DNA of 64,000 nt from JBKPNZ01 sp046732895 (GCA_046732895.1 JBKPNZ010000035.1:48184-112183), one strand, 5' to 3'; shown: positions 32,624 to 41,349, counted from the stretch's first letter. Notes: generated from the sequence alone by a model not told the origin. A program made the numbers and translations.

Positions 32624-32645
32624 GGTTGAGCAACTGATAGGTTGA
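32624..32645. promoter_or_regulatory. Operator-like repeats upstream of arsR
   Basis: GGTTGA occurs twice as a direct repeat (32624-32629 and 32640-32645), and CAAC/GTTG forms an inverted pair (32631-32634, 32641-32644) 22-35 bp before the ArsR start codon. The position fits autoregulation, and the site is unlike the GTGACC palindrome of the fused ArsR gene, so the two regulators probably have different specificities. Confidence 0.4.
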
Positions 32646-32714
32646 ATATACCCCGGAGCTCGGACGTCTCGCGCCGGGTCGCATCCGCTCAACACCGACC
32701 ACGAGGAGGACCGC

Positions 32715-33281
32715 ATGGGAAGGATTGTCGTGACCGAGTTCATGTCGCTCGACGGCGTAATCGAAGATCCGGGAGGAGCCGAGGACTACAAGTACGGTGG
32801 CTGGAGCTTCGAGTTCAGCCGTGGCGAGGAGGGGGACAAATTCAAGCTGGACGAGACCCACAACTCGGATGCCCTGCTCCTCGGCCGGGTGACCTACGAG
32901 GGTTTCGCCGACGCGTGGCCGCAGCGGGAGGGCGAGTTCGCCGACAAGTTCAACAACATGCCGAAGTACGTGGTCTCCTCGACCCTGACGGACCCCGAGT
33001 GGACGAACTCGACGGTGATCGACGGGGACGTGCCAGCCGAAGTCGCGAAGGTGCGGGACGCCCACGAGGGTGACGTCGTCGTCCACGGCAGCGCGCAGCT
33101 GGCCCAGACGCTGATCGAAAACGACCTCGTCGACGAGCTGCGGCTGATGGTCTTCCCGGTCGTGCTGGGGTCGGGCAAGCGCCTGTTCGGCGAGACGACC
33201 GACAAGAAGCCGCTCGAGCTCGCCGATTCGAAGACCGTCGGCGACGGCGTCGCGATCCTGACCTACCGGAAGGCCGGCTAG
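32715..33281 (+). CDS. RibD C-terminal/dihydrofolate reductase-like protein
   Basis: A 188-residue DHFR-fold protein of the RibD_C family. It starts RIVVTEFMSLDGVIEDPGG, has DALLLGRVTYEGFADAWPQ and VVVHGSAQLAQTLIENDLVD, and ends VFPVVLGSGKRLFGE, all diagnostic of these stand-alone reductases. A Shine-Dalgarno-like GAGGAGG precedes the ATG. The TAG stop shares its bases with the stop of the converging sigma gene (CTAG at 33278-33281). Substrate unknown; it is probably an NADPH-dependent reductase. Confidence 0.9.
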   Translation: MGRIVVTEFMSLDGVIEDPGGAEDYKYGGWSFEFSRGEEGDKFKLDETHNSDALLLGRVTYEGFADAWPQREGEFADKFNNMPKYVVSSTLTDPEWTNSTVIDGDVPAEVAKVRDAHEGDVVVHGSAQLAQTLIENDLVDELRLMVFPVVLGSGKRLFGETTDKKPLELADSKTVGDGVAILTYRKAG

Positions 33282-34462
33282 GGGCTCCCCAGCTCAGCCA
33301 GCTGGCGCTCGAGCAGGCGCCGCTCGGCGTCGCCCTGCGCGAGCTCGAGCGCCCGCCGGTAGGAGTCCCGGACCTCGGCGGTTCGTCCCAGTCGCCGCAG
33401 GAGCTCGGCGCGGGTCGCGTGGGTGTACCGGTACTCGTCGATGTCGAGGCGATCGACGATCCCGAGCGCGGCCTCGGCTCCCTCTGCCTCGGCAACGGCG
33501 ACCGCGCGGCTCAGCTCGACCACCGGTGAGCCCGTCAGGCGGACGAGCTCCCCGTAAAGCGCTGCGATCTGCGGCCAGTCCCGCGGCTCATCGGCGTGCA
33601 GGGAGGCGATTGCCGCCTGCACGACGTAGGGGCCGCGGCCGTGCAGCGCGAGAGCGCGGTCGAGGACGGCACGGCCCTCCGCGATCTGCTCGGCGTCCCA
33701 CCGCGAGCGATCCTGGTCGGCGAGCAGAACGAGGTCCTCCCCTTCGAAGCGAGCCTCCCTGCGCGCGTCGTGCAGCAGCATCAGGGCCAGGAGCCCATGC
33801 ACCTCGGACTCGTCGGGCATGAGCTCGGCGAGGGAGCGCCCGAGGCGGATCGCCTCCCCGGCAAGCTCACTGAGACTCGTGTAGCCCTCGTTGAAGATCA
33901 GGTAGACGACGGCGAGCACGGCTGCGAGGCGGTCGGGCAGCAGGTGGTCGGGCGGCACGCGGAAGGGAATTCCGGCGGACTTGATCTTGCGCTTCGCCCG
34001 CACCAGGCGCTGCGCCATCGTGGGCTCTGGCACCAGGAAAGCCCTCGCGATCTCGTCCGTCGTCAGGCCGCCGAGCGTTCTCAGCGTCAGCGCGACCTGC
34101 GCCTCGGTGGCGAGCGCCGGGTGGCAGCAGGTGAAGATGAGCTCGAGTCGCTCGTCGGGAAACGGCGTGTTGTCGTCCACGATGTCCTCCGTGGCCTCGG
34201 GAGCCTCGAGCAGTCGGGTCTTCTCGGCCAGGGTGCGATCCCGGCGGATGCGGTCGATGGCCCGGTTGCGGGCCGTCTTCATCAGCCAGTTGCCCGGGTT
34301 CGACGGCACCCCGTCCCGCGGCCAGCGCTCGGCGGCGATGGTGAAGGCCTCCTGCGCGGCTTCCTCGGCGAGCTCGAAGTCGCCGAGGAAGCCGATGAGC
34401 GAAGCCAGCACGCGACCCCACTGCTCGCGGAAGGCCTGGTCGAGATGCCTATCGCTCCGCAA
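33278..34462 (-). CDS. ECF sigma factor of the ECF42 type (long C-terminal extension)
   Basis: A 394-residue sigma-70 family protein. Region 2 is at about residues 10-75 (GDFELAEEAAQEAFTIAAER and NPGNWLMKTARNRAIDRIRR). Region 4 is at about 120-170 (RTLGGLTTDEIARAFLVPEP). A roughly 200-residue helical/TPR-like extension follows (YLIFNEGYTSL, EVHGLLALMLLHDARREAR, RAELLRRLGRTAEVRDSYRRALELA). This layout, together with the adjacent DGPF protein, defines the ECF42 group, which lacks an anti-sigma factor and is thought to be controlled by its extension. The ATG overlaps the DGPF gene by 14 nt. Confidence 0.92.
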   Translation of the reverse strand: MRSDRHLDQAFREQWGRVLASLIGFLGDFELAEEAAQEAFTIAAERWPRDGVPSNPGNWLMKTARNRAIDRIRRDRTLAEKTRLLEAPEATEDIVDDNTPFPDERLELIFTCCHPALATEAQVALTLRTLGGLTTDEIARAFLVPEPTMAQRLVRAKRKIKSAGIPFRVPPDHLLPDRLAAVLAVVYLIFNEGYTSLSELAGEAIRLGRSLAELMPDESEVHGLLALMLLHDARREARFEGEDLVLLADQDRSRWDAEQIAEGRAVLDRALALHGRGPYVVQAAIASLHADEPRDWPQIAALYGELVRLTGSPVVELSRAVAVAEAEGAEAALGIVDRLDIDEYRYTHATRAELLRRLGRTAEVRDSYRRALELAQGDAERRLLERQLAELGSP

Positions 34463-34808
34463 TGGGGCGCACCTCGATCGCGCCGCCCATCCGAGCCGCC
34501 GGGATTCGCGCGGCGAGCTCGATCGCGGCGTCGAGGTCGTCGGCCTCGAAGAATAGATAACCGGCGATCGCCTCCTTGAGCTCGGCGAAGGGACCGTCGG
34601 TTGTCAGCGTCTGGCCGTCCTTGACGCGGACTGTGGTCGCCGCCGCCGGGTCCTCCATCTGAACCCCTGGCGTGACGCCGGGAGTCTGGTTGACCGCCTG
34701 ATAGTCGGCGTAGACGGCCTTCTGCTCGTCCTCGGAGAGGGTGGCCCATGCCTCCGGATCTCGGGGCGTCGGGGCGTCGCCCTGGTGAATCAGCAGCAAG
34801 TACTTCAT
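34449..34808 (-). CDS. YCII-related DGPF-motif protein (ECF42 partner)
   Basis: A 119-residue ferredoxin-like-fold YCII protein. The start is MKYLLLIHQGDAPTPRDPEA. TLTTDGPFAELKEAIAGYLF holds the DGPF motif that names the family. It is followed by ADDLDAAIELAARIPAAR. The Shine-Dalgarno GGAGG stands 5 nt before ATG 34808. Further in-frame upstream sequence lacks similarity. It is encoded upstream of and overlapping the ECF42 sigma gene; genomic pairing is a known trait of the group, and its biochemical activity is not known. Confidence 0.92.
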   Translation of the reverse strand: MKYLLLIHQGDAPTPRDPEAWATLSEDEQKAVYADYQAVNQTPGVTPGVQMEDPAAATTVRVKDGQTLTTDGPFAELKEAIAGYLFFEADDLDAAIELAARIPAARMGGAIEVRPIAER

Positions 34809-34892
34809 TGCGTCCTCCTTTGGTGGATGGTCGCGGATACAGACGAACGGCGAGGGCCGAAATCGACACCTTCTTGGCAGACTGCTGCGCTG

Positions 34893-35381
34893 GTGCTGAT
34901 CAGGGAGGCGAAAGCCGAGGACTGGGCGGCGATCTGGCCATTCCTTCGCAGGATCGTCGCGGCCGGCGAGACCTTCGCCTACGACCGCGACATGAGCGAG
35001 GCGGAGGCACGAGCCAGCTGGTTCGCGGAGCCTCCGGGCCGCACGACGGTTGCCGTTGGGGCCCACGGAACGGTCATCGGGTCGGCCAGCATGTACCCGA
35101 ACCACGGTGGCCCCGGCGCGCACGTGGCGAGCGCGAGCTTCATGGTGGATCCCGCCAGCTGGGGTCAGGGCGCCGGGAGGGCGATGGTCGAGGATGCACT
35201 CGAGTGGGCGCGGGAACAGGGCTACCGGGGGATGCAGTTCAACGCCGTCGCCGAGACCAACACGCACGCGATTGCGCTCTATGAGTCACTCGGCTTCGAG
35301 GTCCTGGGGACGATCCCGGAGGGCTTTCACCATCCGACCGACGGATACGTCGGCCTGCACGTGATGTATCGCTCGCTCTGA
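34893..35381 (+). CDS. GNAT family N-acetyltransferase
   Basis: A 162-residue acetyltransferase. VLIREAKAEDWAAIWPFLRR begins the fold; SFMVDPASWGQGAGRAMVED is the acetyl-CoA binding R/QxxGxG/A region (W-G-Q-G-A-G), and FNAVAETNTHAIALYESLGF the classic C-terminal motif. It resembles MddA/phosphinothricin-type acetyltransferases. The start is GTG 34893; ATG 34827 is an alternative that adds 22 residues without obvious similarity. Divergent from the DGPF gene. Confidence 0.87.
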   Translation: MLIREAKAEDWAAIWPFLRRIVAAGETFAYDRDMSEAEARASWFAEPPGRTTVAVGAHGTVIGSASMYPNHGGPGAHVASASFMVDPASWGQGAGRAMVEDALEWAREQGYRGMQFNAVAETNTHAIALYESLGFEVLGTIPEGFHHPTDGYVGLHVMYRSL

Positions 35382-35403
35382 GCGAGCCACCACCCGCACC
35401 CGT

Positions 35404-36360
35404 CTAGTCCCCGGTCGCGTGGCGGAGACGTTCGGCCAACGCTCGCAGGTGGTCGGCCAGCTCGGGGGGCTCCTCGACGTCAAAGTCCACGCCCAGCATC
35501 GCGACGCGGACTGCCAGCCATCTGAGGTCGTCGTCGCCAGCACGGAAGCGGCAGGTGTTGGCGTCGATCGGCTCGATCTCGCCCCAGTAGGCCGGGAGGT
35601 TGCTCGTCATCTCCTCCGCGGAGGCGTGGAGGGTCACCACGGCGTCGAATCGGCTCGGGCGTTCGGCGATGCTCCGCTCGACGTACGCGGCCGCATCCTT
35701 CGCCGGCAGCGGGCGCGGTGTGAACCGCACACCGGTCGACGTCGGCCTGGCGAGGCGGTCGACGCGGAAGGTGCGCCAGTCCTCCCGGCCCTGGTCCCAG
35801 GCGACGAGATACCAGCGACGCCCGCGATTGACGAGGGAGTGGGGTTCGACCTCGCGGCGGCTCTCGGTCCCGTCACGGCGTTGGTAGCCGAAGCGAAGGC
35901 GCTCCGAATCACGGCACGCTGCGGCGATCACGCTCAGGTGCTGGGGGTCGACCGTAGGACCGCCGGCGGGAACCGAGACCGTCGCCGAGCCCAGCGCACT
36001 GACGCGGCGCCGCAGATGAGCCGGGAGAACCTGCTCGAGCTTGACGAGCGCCCGCACCGCTGTCTCCTCGATACCGGCCACCGAGGCGCCGGCGGCCGTC
36101 CGCAGGCCGACCGCCATCGCGATGGCCTCCTCGTCGTCGAGCAGCAGAGGCGGCATCGCCGCTCCGGCGCGAAGCCGGTAGCCCCCGGCGGGACCGGTGA
36201 GCGACTCCACGGGGTAGCCGAGTTCTCGCAGCCGCTCCATGTCGCGGCGGATCGTCCGGCCGGATACCTCAAGCCGGTCGGCCAGCTCGTTGCCGGGCCA
36301 GTCGCGGCGCGCCTGGAGGAGGGAGAGCAGCTCGAGGAGGCGGCTGGAGGTTTGGCTCAT
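35404..36360 (-). CDS. WYL-domain transcriptional regulator
   Basis: A 318-residue regulator. The N-terminal HTH (about 7-60) is SRLLELLSLLQARRDWPGNE and RLEVSGRTIRRDMERLRELG. The middle WYL domain (about 135-205) has FGYQRRDGTESRREVEPHSL followed by GRRWYLVAWD. A WCX-type C-terminal domain follows. WYL proteins sense nucleic acids or small nucleotides and are common near stress genes in Actinobacteria. It stands alone between the acetyltransferase and the VOC gene; its targets are not evident, though the VOC gene start is 94 bp away in the divergent direction. Confidence 0.92.
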   Translation of the reverse strand: MSQTSSRLLELLSLLQARRDWPGNELADRLEVSGRTIRRDMERLRELGYPVESLTGPAGGYRLRAGAAMPPLLLDDEEAIAMAVGLRTAAGASVAGIEETAVRALVKLEQVLPAHLRRRVSALGSATVSVPAGGPTVDPQHLSVIAAACRDSERLRFGYQRRDGTESRREVEPHSLVNRGRRWYLVAWDQGREDWRTFRVDRLARPTSTGVRFTPRPLPAKDAAAYVERSIAERPSRFDAVVTLHASAEEMTSNLPAYWGEIEPIDANTCRFRAGDDDLRWLAVRVAMLGVDFDVEEPPELADHLRALAERLRHATGD

Positions 36361-36454
36361 CGCTATTTCATGGTCCCGACGATTGAGGACAGATCCTGAC
36401 CTAAACGGGACGTAGGGTGCTGCGCGATGTCACCAACCGAGGAGGAATCGCGAA

Positions 36455-37348
36455 ATGCCTGAGCGAGACGGATACATGCCCGGCGTTCCCTGCTGGATCG
36501 ACACGAGCCAGCCCGACCCAGAGGCCGCGGTGGACTTCTACAAGGGTCTGTTCGGCTGGGAGTTCGAGGACGTGATGCCGCCGGACTCGGAGGGCAAGTA
36601 CTTCATCGCCCGTATCCGTGGTGGCGACGTGGGTGCGGTCGGATCGATCCCTGAGGGCGCGCCGCCGATGGCGATGTGGAACACCTACATCTGGGTCGCG
36701 AGCGCCGACGATGCCGCCGAGAAGGTGAAGGCTGCCGGCGGGAAGGTTGCGATGGAGCCCTTCGACGTCATGGACGCGGGGAGGATGGGCGTCTTCATGG
36801 ATCCCGAAGGGGCCCCGTTCTGCGTCTGGCAGGCGAAGGACCACAAGGGCGCGAAGATCGTGAACGAGCACGGCTCGCTGAACTTCAACGGCCTCAACAC
36901 CCGCGACGTCGAGAGCGCGAAGGCCTTCTACGGCGCCGTGTTTGGCTGGCGGACACTCGAGCTGCCGGGTGGCGCCGAGATGTGGACGATGCCGGGCTAT
37001 GGGGACCACCTGGTGAGCGAGTACAGCCCGGGTCTACGCGAGCAGATCGCCGAGGTCGGCGGCCCCGCAGGCTTCGAGGACGTCGTCGCCTCGATCAACC
37101 CGATCGGAAACGACCAGCCCGACACGCCGGCGCATTGGAGCGTCACCTTCGGGGTCGATGATGCCGACGCGATCGCCGCGAAGGCCACCGAACTGGGCGG
37201 CAAGGTGATCGCCCCGCCCATGGACGTCCCGTGGTCCCGGGTGACCGTCCTCGCCGATCCGCAGGGCGCGACGTTCATCGCGAGCAAGTTCGTCCCCGAG
37301 AACAAGGACCTGGGCACAACGGCCGACTCAGGGGCCGGCGCCGCGTAG
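36455..37348 (+). CDS. Two-domain VOC (glyoxalase/bleomycin-resistance-like) protein
   Basis: A 297-residue protein with two VOC modules: residues 7-128 (GVPCWIDTSQPDPEAAVDFY, GWEFEDVMPP, GVFMDPEGAPFCVWQ) and 140-280 (SLNFNGLNTRDVESAKAFYG, FGWRTLELPGG, TVLADPQGATFIASKF). Each shows the repeated beta-alpha-beta3 pattern. It resembles the mycobacterial CFP30B/hydroxylase group. It may act in detoxification or as a dioxygenase-like enzyme; metal ligands are not obvious. A strong Shine-Dalgarno (GAGGAGG) precedes ATG 36455. Confidence 0.9.
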   Translation: MPERDGYMPGVPCWIDTSQPDPEAAVDFYKGLFGWEFEDVMPPDSEGKYFIARIRGGDVGAVGSIPEGAPPMAMWNTYIWVASADDAAEKVKAAGGKVAMEPFDVMDAGRMGVFMDPEGAPFCVWQAKDHKGAKIVNEHGSLNFNGLNTRDVESAKAFYGAVFGWRTLELPGGAEMWTMPGYGDHLVSEYSPGLREQIAEVGGPAGFEDVVASINPIGNDQPDTPAHWSVTFGVDDADAIAAKATELGGKVIAPPMDVPWSRVTVLADPQGATFIASKFVPENKDLGTTADSGAGAA

Positions 37349-37350
37349 CT

Positions 37351-37640
37351 CTAGCTGCCAATCAGGCCGAGCTGAAGCGCCTGGCCGAGGTCGTCGCGCA
37401 CAGACCAGTGCTCGATCACCTTGCCGTCCTCGAGTCGCCAGATGTGGATCTGCTTGGTGCCGAACTCCTTGCCGGTCGGCGGCTTGCCGAGGAACTCGCC
37501 GAGGTGGCGGCCGTGCATGGTCACGCGCGCGACGACCTTGTCGTCCTCGCAGATCATGTCTTCGACGTCCGCCCGCATCGGGCCCCACAGCCCAGCTCCA
37601 CGAGGACGCGCCTCGCGACCCGCTTGTTCTCGTCCGACAT
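37351..37640 (-). pseudogene. Decayed SnoaL-like ester cyclase (internal deletion and frameshift)
   Basis: ATG 37640 opens MSDENKRVARRVLVEL, the usual SnoaL N-terminal helix, but this frame stops at 37554. In another frame, 37351-37578 encodes RADVEDMICEDDKVVARVTM, then HGRHLGEFLGKPPTGKEFGT and IWRLEDGKVIEHW, the C-terminal half of a SnoaL/polyketide-cyclase-like protein. About 45-50 central residues are missing, and the halves are out of frame. The two halves together make about 90 residues against 130-140 for intact members such as the gene at 40.4 kb. A sequencing error alone would not explain the deletion. Confidence 0.65.
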
Positions 37641-37689
37641 CACTACTCCGATCGATTGCGTTTACGACTCGGCGTGGACAATGGGCAGC

Positions 37690-38040
37690 TCAGCCGCTGT
37701 TCTCGTCGAGCACCTGGAGCAGGTCATGCGCGGCCAGCTCCACCTGCTTGTGGCGCCATTCCGCGGCGCGGTAGACGCATGCGATCAGCGCCGTGCGGTG
37801 AACCCGGCGGAAGTCGCCGTAGACGAAGGCGTAACGGGCCTTCGTCTCGTCTTCAGCGCCCTCGGTGAGTCCCAGGTGCCATGCGGCGTACTCATCCCAC
37901 GAGTGGGACTTCAGGAAGGCATTCTCGGCGTCCGCGTTCGGCTGAACGTCTCCCCAGTCGCTGTCCAGCACGTACTGGCGGGCCTCGATGAGCTCACGGG
38001 CCCGGGCCACGGCGCCGGCGTTGACGGAATACGAGGACAA
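37690..38040 (-). CDS. Conserved actinobacterial hypothetical protein
   Basis: A 116-residue soluble protein with TTG start at 38040, 4 bp after the MMPL stop. The core YSVNAGAVARARELIEARQ, VLDSDWGDVQPNADAENAF and KARYAFVYGDFRRVHRTALI looks strongly conserved and rich in aromatic and charged residues. I recall similar hypothetical proteins in Actinobacteria but no assigned function. An ATG 29 codons upstream lies inside the MMPL gene and adds low-complexity sequence, so it is not chosen. Probably cotranscribed with the exporter. Confidence 0.7.
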   Translation of the reverse strand: MSSYSVNAGAVARARELIEARQYVLDSDWGDVQPNADAENAFLKSHSWDEYAAWHLGLTEGAEDETKARYAFVYGDFRRVHRTALIACVYRAAEWRHKQVELAAHDLLQVLDENSG

Positions 38041-38044
38041 TGGC

Positions 38045-40291
38045 TTAGGCGCCCGCGGGTTTCCCCTCGGGCTCGCGCCGGCCGGCCTCCGCAGCTCCCG
38101 GCTCGATCGGCTCCACCTCGGGCTCATGGGTGACGTGCGGTAGCCATTCGAGCCAGCTCGGCAGGTACCAATTCCAATCGCCGAGCAGCTTCATCGTCGC
38201 CGGCAGCAGAATCCCGCGGATGATCGTCGCGTCGATCAGAACGGCCACCGCCAGGCCGACGCCCAGCTGCTTGAAGATGAGCAGCGAGAGCGTGGCGAAG
38301 ATCGCGAACACGGAGATCATCACCACCGCGGCGCTGGTGACAACGCCTGCGGTGGTCTTGATCCCGTGTGCCACCGCCTCGTCGCTCGGCATTCCCCGGT
38401 CGAACGCCTCGCGGATCCGCGTAAGGATGAACACGTGGTAGTCCATCGACAGCCCGAACAGGACGACGAACAGGAAGATCGGCATCCAGGACACGATCGC
38501 CCCGGTCGAGTCGAAGCCGAGCACCGACTCCAGGTGGCCGTCCTGGAAGATCCAGACGAGGATCCCGTAGGCGGCTCCCACCGACAGCAGGTTGAGCACG
38601 ATCGCCTTGAACGGGATGACGATTGAGCGGAACGTGAACAGGAGCAGGATGAACGCCGCCAGCAGAACGAAGCCGAACACCAATGGCGCGTGCGACTTCA
38701 TGGTGTCGGTGAAGTCCTCCGAGTCGGCGGTGTAGCCGGTCACGTCGGCGGTCGCGCCGGGCACCCGTCCGATTGTCGCCGGGATGATCTCGTCTCGCAG
38801 CGCGGCCAGCGCCGACGTCGACTGGGAGTTGCTCCCATCGCCAGCAAGGGGGATGCTCACCTGGGCGACGGTGCCGTCGGAGCTGACATCGGTCGTGATC
38901 GGCTGCTCGAATTGCGGGCTCGAGGCGGCCTGGTTACGCAGATCGGAGATTGCGGCCTTGACCTCAGGTGAGTTCACGTCGTCGGCGCTGACGGCGACTA
39001 TGGCTGGGATCGGGCCGCCCGGGAAAGCGTCCTGCATTCGGTTGTAGGTCTGGATGACGGAGAGGTCCTGCGGAAGCGTCTCGACGCCCGGGTTAGCCGT
39101 GTGAAGGCTGAACGCGGGAATCGCCAGGACCACCAACAAGCCTCCGGCGGCCAGGACTGAAACCACCGGATGTCGAAGGACCGGGTTCAGGATCCGCGAC
39201 CACAGCGCACTCTCTCCCGCGTTCCATGGCTGGTCCTTGATGATCGGGACGCCTCCCTTCTCGATCCGGTCACCCAGCCAAGCCAGGATCGCGGGAAGAA
39301 CCGTCAGCGACCCCACCACCGCCACCGCGACGACGAGGATCGTCCCGGTGGCGAACGACTGGAAGGTCGACGCCCCAGCCAGGTACATCCCCGCCATGGC
39401 GATCATCACCGTGAAGCCGGAGATCATCACGGCGCGGCCCGAGGTTGCGGCCGCCGCCGCCAACGAAGCCGATTCGCTGCGCCCCGATTCGCGCTCCTCG
39501 CGCTCGCGGCGCAGGTAGAACATCGAGTAGTCGACCCCCACCGCGAGCCCGATCAGCAGGATCACCTCGTTGATCGAGCTGTCCACTCCGCTGATCTGGC
39601 TGATCGGGCCCATCAGCCCGATCGTCGCCATCACAGCGGTGAGCGCCAGCAGCAGGGGCACGCCGGCAGCCACCAGTGCGCCGAACGCGATCAGCAGGAT
39701 CACCAGGGTGATCGGCAGCGAAGTGAATAGCGCCTGCTTGAAGTCGTCGCTGATCGAGTCATTGAGCTGCTTGTTGACGCTGGCGTCGCCGGACTCGCCG
39801 AAGGTGAAGTCCGGGTTGGCTGCCTGCGCGTCGCTCACGGCCCGCAGCGCCGGGCCGACTCGTTCCTGCGTCTCGTCGTCGTTCCCCACGATCTTGAAGC
39901 GGAGCAACGCGGAGCGCCCGTCGGCGGAGATCTGGCCCTCGTTGCCCGCCGCGTAGGGGCTCTCGAACTGCTGGGCGTACGGCACCTTCTCGAGGCGCCG
40001 CTGCACGTCCGCGACCGCCACGCGGAAGCCCGGGTCCGTCGCCGTCTCAGTGTCGCTTTGGACAAGGACCAGCTCGTCGGCGCTCCTGGGGAACGCCCCC
40101 TCGATCGTCTGGTCGGCGCGTCCGGACTCACCTACGCCGAGCTGGTCCTGCTGGAGAGTGTTTGTCCCAACCGCGCCGCCGATCGCAAAGGCCACGATCA
40201 CGAAGGCCAGCCAGCCCCAGATCGCCTTTCTACGGTGGGTTGCGCTCCAGCGCCCCGCGCGGGCTGCCAGGCCGCGGGGCTGATCCATCAT
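38045..40291 (-). CDS. MMPL family RND transporter
   Basis: A 748-residue exporter with two RND halves. Helix 1 (AIWGWLAFVIVAFAIGGAVG) is followed by a periplasmic porter domain, then five helices with the proton-relay motif GLAVGVDYSMFYLRRERE. The second half repeats this with FGLSMDYHVFILTRIREAFD. The final 40 residues are an acidic tail. MMPL proteins export lipids, glycolipids or siderophores across the actinobacterial membrane. The start is ATG 40291 (MMDQPRG), 7 nt after Shine-Dalgarno GGGAGGAG; a further 18 in-frame codons upstream are not needed. Confidence 0.93.
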   Translation of the reverse strand: MMDQPRGLAARAGRWSATHRRKAIWGWLAFVIVAFAIGGAVGTNTLQQDQLGVGESGRADQTIEGAFPRSADELVLVQSDTETATDPGFRVAVADVQRRLEKVPYAQQFESPYAAGNEGQISADGRSALLRFKIVGNDDETQERVGPALRAVSDAQAANPDFTFGESGDASVNKQLNDSISDDFKQALFTSLPITLVILLIAFGALVAAGVPLLLALTAVMATIGLMGPISQISGVDSSINEVILLIGLAVGVDYSMFYLRREREERESGRSESASLAAAAATSGRAVMISGFTVMIAMAGMYLAGASTFQSFATGTILVVAVAVVGSLTVLPAILAWLGDRIEKGGVPIIKDQPWNAGESALWSRILNPVLRHPVVSVLAAGGLLVVLAIPAFSLHTANPGVETLPQDLSVIQTYNRMQDAFPGGPIPAIVAVSADDVNSPEVKAAISDLRNQAASSPQFEQPITTDVSSDGTVAQVSIPLAGDGSNSQSTSALAALRDEIIPATIGRVPGATADVTGYTADSEDFTDTMKSHAPLVFGFVLLAAFILLLFTFRSIVIPFKAIVLNLLSVGAAYGILVWIFQDGHLESVLGFDSTGAIVSWMPIFLFVVLFGLSMDYHVFILTRIREAFDRGMPSDEAVAHGIKTTAGVVTSAAVVMISVFAIFATLSLLIFKQLGVGLAVAVLIDATIIRGILLPATMKLLGDWNWYLPSWLEWLPHVTHEPEVEPIEPGAAEAGRREPEGKPAGA

Positions 40292-40436
40292 GTGTGGCTC
40301 CTCCCGGCTCCAGTCTTCCCTGAGCTGCCGATCGGATCGTCTCACCGCAACCGTCGTGAAGTCAAGGCATTCCGAGAGAATGCAGGCGCAACCCCGGAAC
40401 TATCGACTTCGCGAGCGGAGACGGAAAGGACATCCC

Positions 40437-40958
40437 ATGAGCGACGAAACCTTTCAGCCGTCGGCGGAGGACAACAGGACCGCCGCTCGTCAATGGATCG
40501 AGGCGTTCAACAACCGTGACGAGCAACGTGAGGCCGATTCCCGAACGGCGGACTACATTGCGCACGCGCCTGACAGCATCGACCCTGCCCCGCTGGACTC
40601 CGATGGATGGACTCAGTTCCTCGCCGGCTTCCTCGAGGGCTTCCCTGATCTCCAGCTCAAGGTGGAAGCCGCTGCGGCCGACGCGGAGATGGTCGCGCAG
40701 CGCATCCTGTTCACCGGCACTCATACCGGCGTTTTCCAGGGCCTCCCGCCGACCAACCGGCCGGTCAACTTCTCCGGCATCGAGATCAACCGCATGGTCG
40801 ACGGAAAGGTCGCCGAGCACTGGTTCCAGCTGGACCAAGTCACACTCCTCCAGCAGCTGGGCCTGCGCGTCCTGCCAGGCCCGCGATTGCTCCCACGACT
40901 CCTGACACATCAGGCCGAGAAGCTGCTTGGGAGGCGGCCGAGCACGGCTGACTCATAG
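40437..40958 (+). CDS. SnoaL-like ester cyclase family protein (NTF2 fold)
   Basis: A 173-residue NTF2-fold protein. NRTAARQWIEAFNNRDEQRE is the N-terminal helix; GWTQFLAGFLEGFPDLQLKV and ILFTGTHTGVFQGLPPTNRP, then INRMVDGKVAEHWFQLDQVT, match SnoaL-like cyclases (fold-conserved His/Asp pocket). The last 35 residues are a basic extension beyond the usual end. The start is ATG 40437 with GGAAAGGA upstream. It is divergent from MMPL. Catalytic activity is unproven for most family members. Confidence 0.88.
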   Translation: MSDETFQPSAEDNRTAARQWIEAFNNRDEQREADSRTADYIAHAPDSIDPAPLDSDGWTQFLAGFLEGFPDLQLKVEAAAADAEMVAQRILFTGTHTGVFQGLPPTNRPVNFSGIEINRMVDGKVAEHWFQLDQVTLLQQLGLRVLPGPRLLPRLLTHQAEKLLGRRPSTADS

Positions 40959-41059
40959 AGCATCCGCTCGGCCCTGAGGCGTAGGGTGGTTGTCGGAACG
41001 GTGTAGCCGGATTCAGGGCACTGCGCTGATCGGGCTATTGATTACGCTGGAGGAGAGGC

Positions 41060-41311
41060 ATGGGAGAGAGTCGCCGGGTAGCAGGTAGTCGCCCCGACCA
41101 GTTCGTCGCGGTCGAGGTGGCCGGTAGCGAGCCCGAGGCCGAGCTCCTCTGCTCGCTCCTGCGTAGTGCCGGGATCGATTGCCTGCCCCAGTTGACCAAT
41201 GCCGGGGCCGGAGCTGGTGACGGCTTAGGCACCGTGGGGGCGCACGAGATCATGGTCAGGTCGCGGGACGCTCAGGCTGCACGCGAGATCCTGCACCGGG
41301 GCCGCGCGTAA
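41060..41311 (+). CDS. DUF2007 putative signal-transducing protein
   Basis: An 83-residue protein with the DUF2007 pattern FVAVEVAGSEPEAELLCSLL, RSAGIDCLPQL and a final EIMVRSRDAQAAREIL. The fold is a small ferredoxin-like domain described as a putative signal-transducing protein. Shine-Dalgarno GGAGGAGAGG immediately precedes ATG 41060. It is convergent with the LLM gene, 38 bp apart. Confidence 0.85.
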   Translation: MGESRRVAGSRPDQFVAVEVAGSEPEAELLCSLLRSAGIDCLPQLTNAGAGAGDGLGTVGAHEIMVRSRDAQAAREILHRGRA

Positions 41312-41349
41312 TCGCATCCATACGCGAACGGCGCTGCGCCGGATTCTGC

